Source: MGBC114844 sp910585855 (lineage in GTDB: Bacteria; Bacillota; Clostridia; Lachnospirales; Lachnospiraceae). From it: 55,644 nucleotides of DNA. Each line of letters begins with the position of its first letter. Within the stretch, counting starts at the first letter, position 1. Positions 52,181 to 55,644 of the stretch are shown here, in pieces. Under the pieces are notes generated by a model. It worked only from the letters and a program-made list of their open reading frames with translations, did no database searches and was not told where the DNA came from. The DNA lies in NCBI GenBank assembly GCA_965646165.1, contig CBFFYP010000020.1, positions 1 through 55,644 of the forward strand, given 5' to 3'. A program made the position numbers and the translations under genes.

Positions 52181-53152
52181 CTACCCTTCCCGAGAAGAAC
52201 TTGCAATCGCCTGTGCCAACGGTTCAATCTGACAAAGCAGATTTCGAATTTCCTCTAAAATAGCTGCCTTTTTCCCGTCACTCTCCTCAATATCCTCAAT
52301 ACAACTTAAAACTTTATCATAATGTGCTTTTGACATTACCACAAAATCCGAAATTCCATCCATTTTCCTTTGAGAAACCGAAATAGCATCCACAATATCC
52401 TTCTGCACATGATTTACTTGATCCGTCTGCCCTTTAATTGCCTCAAATATCTCATAAGTAGCATCTACATTTTTCTCATTTGCCTCTAATGCCGTTCTTG
52501 CCTGAACCAAAGAAGTATTCAATTCCCCTGTTTCCTCTTCTACATGTGCAATACTTTCATTGACTGCTCCAACCAGCTTTTTTATCTGCTCCGCAAGCCC
52601 TGTAACCTGTCCGGCAACCACAGAAAATCCTCTTCCCTGCTCCCCTGCTCTCGCCGCCTCAATCGATGCATTTAATGCGAGCATATTCGTTTTATTTGCC
52701 ACAGCAATAATACTTCCCGTACAACCTTTAATCTCATTTACCGCCGTTAAAAGTGATTCAAATGTCTGATCCATCGACTGAAACCGTTCTGTTACTTTCT
52801 GAGAATCTTTTTTCAACTGTTTTACCTGTTCCTGTGCCTGATTTACCGAACCAATAATATCCTTTCGCACTCCCTGAAAAGAATCTGCTGCCTCTGAAAT
52901 TCCGCCAAACATCTGCTCAAACTCAGCAATATGACTATTTAATCCATCCACTTCCTCTAAAACAGACTGAAACGCCCCTTTAATCTGCAAAATCTGCTTT
53001 GAAGTCATTACTTCTTCATCCGACAATTTATCATACTGCTTATCCATATACTGTTTTGTATAAACAATCGGATACACTTGTTCCTTTAAATCAATCGCCT
53101 TTTCTTCCTTTTTTTCCGTTTTTTCTACTGTTTTCTTTGAAAATAATCTCAT
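52181..53152 (-). CDS. Soluble methyl-accepting chemotaxis protein-like signal transducer
   Basis: This protein of about 323 residues has no transmembrane segment. It has a charged N-terminus (residues 1-40), then a long antiparallel coiled coil with the MCP hairpin tip ALNASIEAARAGEQGRGFSV near residue 175, which contacts CheA/CheW. The ATG at 53152 with AGGAGG just before it begins MRLFSKKTVEKTEKKE; the frame extends to 53233 but would overlap the upstream gene. It lacks its own ligand domain. The FIST protein encoded 13 bp upstream may provide sensing. Confidence 0.88.
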   Translation of the reverse strand: MRLFSKKTVEKTEKKEEKAIDLKEQVYPIVYTKQYMDKQYDKLSDEEVMTSKQILQIKGAFQSVLEEVDGLNSHIAEFEQMFGGISEAADSFQGVRKDIIGSVNQAQEQVKQLKKDSQKVTERFQSMDQTFESLLTAVNEIKGCTGSIIAVANKTNMLALNASIEAARAGEQGRGFSVVAGQVTGLAEQIKKLVGAVNESIAHVEEETGELNTSLVQARTALEANEKNVDATYEIFEAIKGQTDQVNHVQKDIVDAISVSQRKMDGISDFVVMSKAHYDKVLSCIEDIEESDGKKAAILEEIRNLLCQIEPLAQAIASSSREG

Positions 53153-53165
53153 TTTTTCCTCCTGT

Positions 53166-54227
53166 CTATTCCAACACCACACAGGAAAATGTTTGATTTG
53201 TATGCTGTCCGTTATAATGTTCTCCCAATCCAATTAAACCTGCATGAGAACCCAATTTTCCTATTTGTTCAAAATACTGTCCTGTATAATGATTCTGCTG
53301 AAACAACAGATAACGAAACAGACAATTTATTGAAAAAATACCAGAAACTCGTTTAAAATCTTTTCTTATCTCTGCTACTGTCCCTTTTACAATCTGATCA
53401 ATATCTCCAGTTTCCAAAAAATAAATCACATCTTTTGGATATACCTTTCGATAACAAGAATACGCCTGATTTCCGGCATCCTCTTTTAATGACACAATAT
53501 AAGTTTCATTTCCAATCATACGCCCAAGCGGATTGACAAACGTTTGCTTTCCGATCTGATCCGGCGTTACATTACATTCTCTTGTATAAACCCTTTGAAA
53601 TGGCTCACCATTTAACTCACAAATAACATTTTTCTCCGGGATCGCTTTGGTCACAATATATTTCTTATCTGTCTTAACATAAAGATTTTCCTTATAAACT
53701 TTTACCTTTCCAGAGTGATTCTTTACAATTCCATAGGCACAGGCATCCAAATATACCCTTCCATTTGCACTTACCAGACCTTCCCACGCCGTTCCGCCTG
53801 TAAGCGAAATATTCCTCTTTCTCAATACCGTTTCCATCGTTATAAGCACACACTCATCATTGCTGCTGCAAAAATCAATACACACGGTATTCTCTGAATT
53901 TCCTCCCACTTGATTGACATCCTGTTCAAATTGGTGAATCCTTCTTACCGGCATCTTTGAAACATCGGTCAACACATTTGCTACGGCTGTAATCCCTCCG
54001 CAAAAAGCCGTTACCAAAATCCCCTTTTCCAATGCCTGTGTTCCGCCATAACTCTGCCCTACACAGCCAATACTAGGAACTCCCGGATAGAGTTGTTCTA
54101 GTTCCTCTACCTTACTTTGAAACAGTTCTTTTTCACTAACACATAAAATAATCAGATTCGGTGCACGCAATCCCCTTACTGCTTCTTTTAAATCACAGTT
54201 TCTGCTAATACCTATAAATTGCTCCAT
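53166..54227 (-). CDS. FIST domain sensor protein
   Basis: This 353-residue soluble protein has FIST N (residues about 25-200: LIILCVSEKELFQSKVEELE, GCVGQSYGG, TGGTAWEGLVSANGRVYLDA) and FIST C (about 215-350: ETYIVSLKEDAGNQAYSCYR, HAGLIGLGEHYNGQHTNQTF). FIST domains are predicted to bind small ligands such as amino acids and are coupled to signalling proteins. It lies between carbamate kinase and a receptor-less MCP, with gaps of 20 and 13 bp. A split sensor/transducer pair tied to carbamoyl-phosphate or arginine-type metabolism is an attractive reading, but is inference. Confidence 0.87.
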   Translation of the reverse strand: MEQFIGISRNCDLKEAVRGLRAPNLIILCVSEKELFQSKVEELEQLYPGVPSIGCVGQSYGGTQALEKGILVTAFCGGITAVANVLTDVSKMPVRRIHQFEQDVNQVGGNSENTVCIDFCSSNDECVLITMETVLRKRNISLTGGTAWEGLVSANGRVYLDACAYGIVKNHSGKVKVYKENLYVKTDKKYIVTKAIPEKNVICELNGEPFQRVYTRECNVTPDQIGKQTFVNPLGRMIGNETYIVSLKEDAGNQAYSCYRKVYPKDVIYFLETGDIDQIVKGTVAEIRKDFKRVSGIFSINCLFRYLLFQQNHYTGQYFEQIGKLGSHAGLIGLGEHYNGQHTNQTFSCVVLE

Positions 54228-54247
54228 ACTCTTTCGATTCCTTTCTA

Positions 54248-55180
54248 TTAAGATGAAATCATAGTCCCTGCACGTCCGTCCAATGCCTCTAATGCATCTC
54301 TTAACTCCGCAATAATTGCCTTTCTCCCGGGTGCAGCAGAAACAAATTCAACAGCAGCCTCTATCTTAGGAAGCATAGTATCTGTCCCAAATTGTCCTTC
54401 CTGTATATATTGCTCTGCCTCTTTTACTGTCATTTGATCCAAAGCACTCTGATTTTCTTTTCCAAAATTTAAATATACTTTATCAATCTCTGTAAGAATT
54501 AAAAGAACATCATATCCCAAAAGATGTGCCATCTTTGCAGCCGCCATATCTTTTTCAATAATTGCACTCGCTCCCTTTAATTTCGTCCCCTGCTGAAGCA
54601 CCGGAACTCCACCGCCACCGCAGGCAATCACAACCTGTCCCGCATCAGCAAGCACCCGAATAGCATCTATCTCAAAAATATCCATTGGCTTTGGAGCTGA
54701 TACAATCCTTTTATATCCCCCATCTATTTCCACTACATGATTCCCCTTTGCGACTTCCCTGTCTGCCTCTTCCTTTGTCATAAGACGCCCAATTATCTTA
54801 GAAGGTCTGCTAAATGCCTTATCAAAAGGATCTACACTGGTTTGTGTAATCAATGTAACCACTGTTTTAAAAATCCCACGATTCAAAAGTTCTGTACGCA
54901 CTTCATTCTGCAGATCATACCCAATATACCCTTGACTTAAAGCCCCGCACACTGCCATCGGCGCTGTTGTATAACCCGGTTCTAAATTACTTAATTCCGT
55001 CATAGCGGCTCGAATCATCCCGACCTGAGAAGCATTACTATGTGTAATAACTATCTGATATTTCTCTTCAATTAAATCTGCCAGATACCGAGCCGTATTT
55101 ACTACAGCGGTTTTCTGTTCTGGCAGCGTTTTTCCAATCGCATTACGCCCCAATGCGACTACCACTCTCTCCCTTTTCAT
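54248..55180 (-). CDS. arcC: Carbamate kinase
   Basis: This 310-residue amino-acid kinase-fold enzyme has VVVALGRNAIGKTLPEQKTA at the N-terminus (usual G-G-N-A reads GRNA here), ITHSNASQVGMIR, FSRPSKIIGRLMTKEEADRE, VIACGGGGVPVL and TMLPKIEAAVEFV. It interconverts carbamoyl phosphate plus ADP with carbamate plus ATP, the last step of arginine, citrulline, agmatine or allantoin fermentation. No arginine deiminase or transcarbamylase gene is beside it, so the source of carbamoyl phosphate is elsewhere. First gene of the operon with FIST and MCP genes. GGAGGG precedes the ATG. Confidence 0.95.
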   Translation of the reverse strand: MKRERVVVALGRNAIGKTLPEQKTAVVNTARYLADLIEEKYQIVITHSNASQVGMIRAAMTELSNLEPGYTTAPMAVCGALSQGYIGYDLQNEVRTELLNRGIFKTVVTLITQTSVDPFDKAFSRPSKIIGRLMTKEEADREVAKGNHVVEIDGGYKRIVSAPKPMDIFEIDAIRVLADAGQVVIACGGGGVPVLQQGTKLKGASAIIEKDMAAAKMAHLLGYDVLLILTEIDKVYLNFGKENQSALDQMTVKEAEQYIQEGQFGTDTMLPKIEAAVEFVSAAPGRKAIIAELRDALEALDGRAGTMISS

Positions 55181-55229
55181 AAAAACCCTCCACTATTCAT
55201 CTCTTCTATTCTGTCACTAAACTAAGACT

Positions 55230-55235
55230 ATTGTA
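55230..55235 (-). promoter_or_regulatory. Extended -10 promoter of arcC
   Basis: TATGGTACAAT on the minus strand gives a TACAAT -10 preceded by TG-N, an extended -10 element, about 50 bp upstream of the arcC start codon. No strong -35 is visible. Confidence 0.5.
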
Positions 55236-55327
55236 CCATATTTTTTTTAAACATACCACTAAATTATTATTATTCTTCTTTAATTAGGCTTTTAGAAATA
55301 GGATGCTGCCGTAAAAGGTTTACTTTC

Positions 55328-55644
55328 ACCGGACGCAGACGCCAGATTTGAAAACGATAGACAGCCTGCTGTTCCGGTTTCCAAAAAGCAAGAAGTTCTA
55401 AAACTTCTGCCTTTTCCTTCATTCAACCAGACAGACCGGGGCGCAATTCGCCCTCACTTCAACCGAAACGGAATGAATGTAAGAAAGGATGTTACCAGCC
55501 GTAAACTATCCGCTTTCCTATTATCCGTGCTAAACACGCCCCTTTTTTTGCACACCCTGCATAGAAGCAGGATGTGCAAAAAATCTTAGGTTTTCGAGCA
55601 GAAGTCCAAGAACTTCTAACTTTTTTCCAAAGTCACTGCAGGCT
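55328..55644 (-). repeat. Long-hairpin repeat, family A, copy A10 (cut by window end)
   Basis: Minus-orientation copy starting with the boundary tag CGGACGC and arm GCCAGATTTGAAAACGATAG. The core has GGGGCGCAATTCGCCC and GCTAAACACGCCCC, and the last bases (AAAGTCACTGCAGGCT) begin the opposite arm (AGCCTGC at 55363 pairs with GCAGGCT). It lies upstream of arcC; the gap 55181-55327 otherwise holds only the promoter. Confidence 0.9.

Noticed and set aside
1..55644. CRISPR array
   Set aside because: I saw no regularly spaced short direct repeats and no cas genes. The dispersed repeats are long hairpins.
1..55644. tRNA or rRNA genes
   Set aside because: No segment reads as a tRNA cloverleaf or rRNA; GC-rich hairpins belong to the repeats or to the IS605-type ends.

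Overview
The window looks like a chromosomal accessory region of a low-GC, gut-type Clostridia, most likely Lachnospiraceae. The evidence is AT-rich codon use, strong AGGAGG-type ribosome binding sites, a YesM/YesN two-component pair beside a sugar ABC importer, a DIP1984 protein, Rpn-family nucleases and DUF4869. This placement is inferred from gene content, not from a marker gene.

Layout. (1) 0.2-13.1 kb is a locus for an acidic polysaccharide: two heparinase II/III-type lyases, a GH88 unsaturated glucuronyl hydrolase, a three-gene sugar ABC importer, and a divergent histidine kinase/response regulator pair whose regulator gene has an in-frame stop. (2) 13.1-15.8 kb holds a DIP1984 protein, an Rpn-family nuclease and relics. 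(3) 15.8-37.5 kb is a large minus-strand surface-glycan locus. Its upstream half (manC, gmd, rmd, two GT4 enzymes, Wzm/Wzt exporter) is intact and suggests GDP-D-rhamnose supply plus ABC-dependent glycan export. Its downstream half (15.8-24.2 kb) is more AT-rich and decayed: oxidoreductase, gmd and DUF2304 remnants, short insertion-element remnants with 15-bp terminal repeats, and glycan genes carrying poly-G tracts, two of them out of frame. (4) 37.7-39.0 kb encodes a full-length TnpB-like protein in which all three RuvC catalytic residues appear to be replaced. It lies just upstream of, and co-directional with, manC. (5) 40.3-44.7 kb has a methyltransferase, an Rpn gene with a nonsense codon, and an IS200/IS605-type element with intact TnpB but a damaged TnpA. 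(6) 44.8-51.8 kb is a type I restriction-modification locus (hsdM with a frameshift, hsdS, a DUF4869 gene, hsdR). (7) 52.2-55.2 kb is a minus-strand operon: carbamate kinase, FIST sensor protein, soluble chemoreceptor.

The most unusual feature is scattered between these operons: at least ten copies (whole or partial) of a ~250-340 bp element that folds end to end into one long hairpin, plus two copies of a shorter ~155-170 bp relative. In each complete copy the outer 18-30 bp arms are copy-specific in sequence yet perfectly or nearly perfectly self-complementary. The core is conserved and shows compensatory changes, and the sequences just outside the arms (AACAGC-like on one side, GCGTCC-like on the other) are shared, even between the two families. 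I do not recognise this element as a named family.

Caveat: several genes carry single lesions (two nonsense codons, one apparent ATG to ATA start loss, two poly-G frameshifts, one hsdM frameshift). They could be genuine decay or phase variation, or in some cases assembly or sequencing error. I could not run alignments, folding or database searches.
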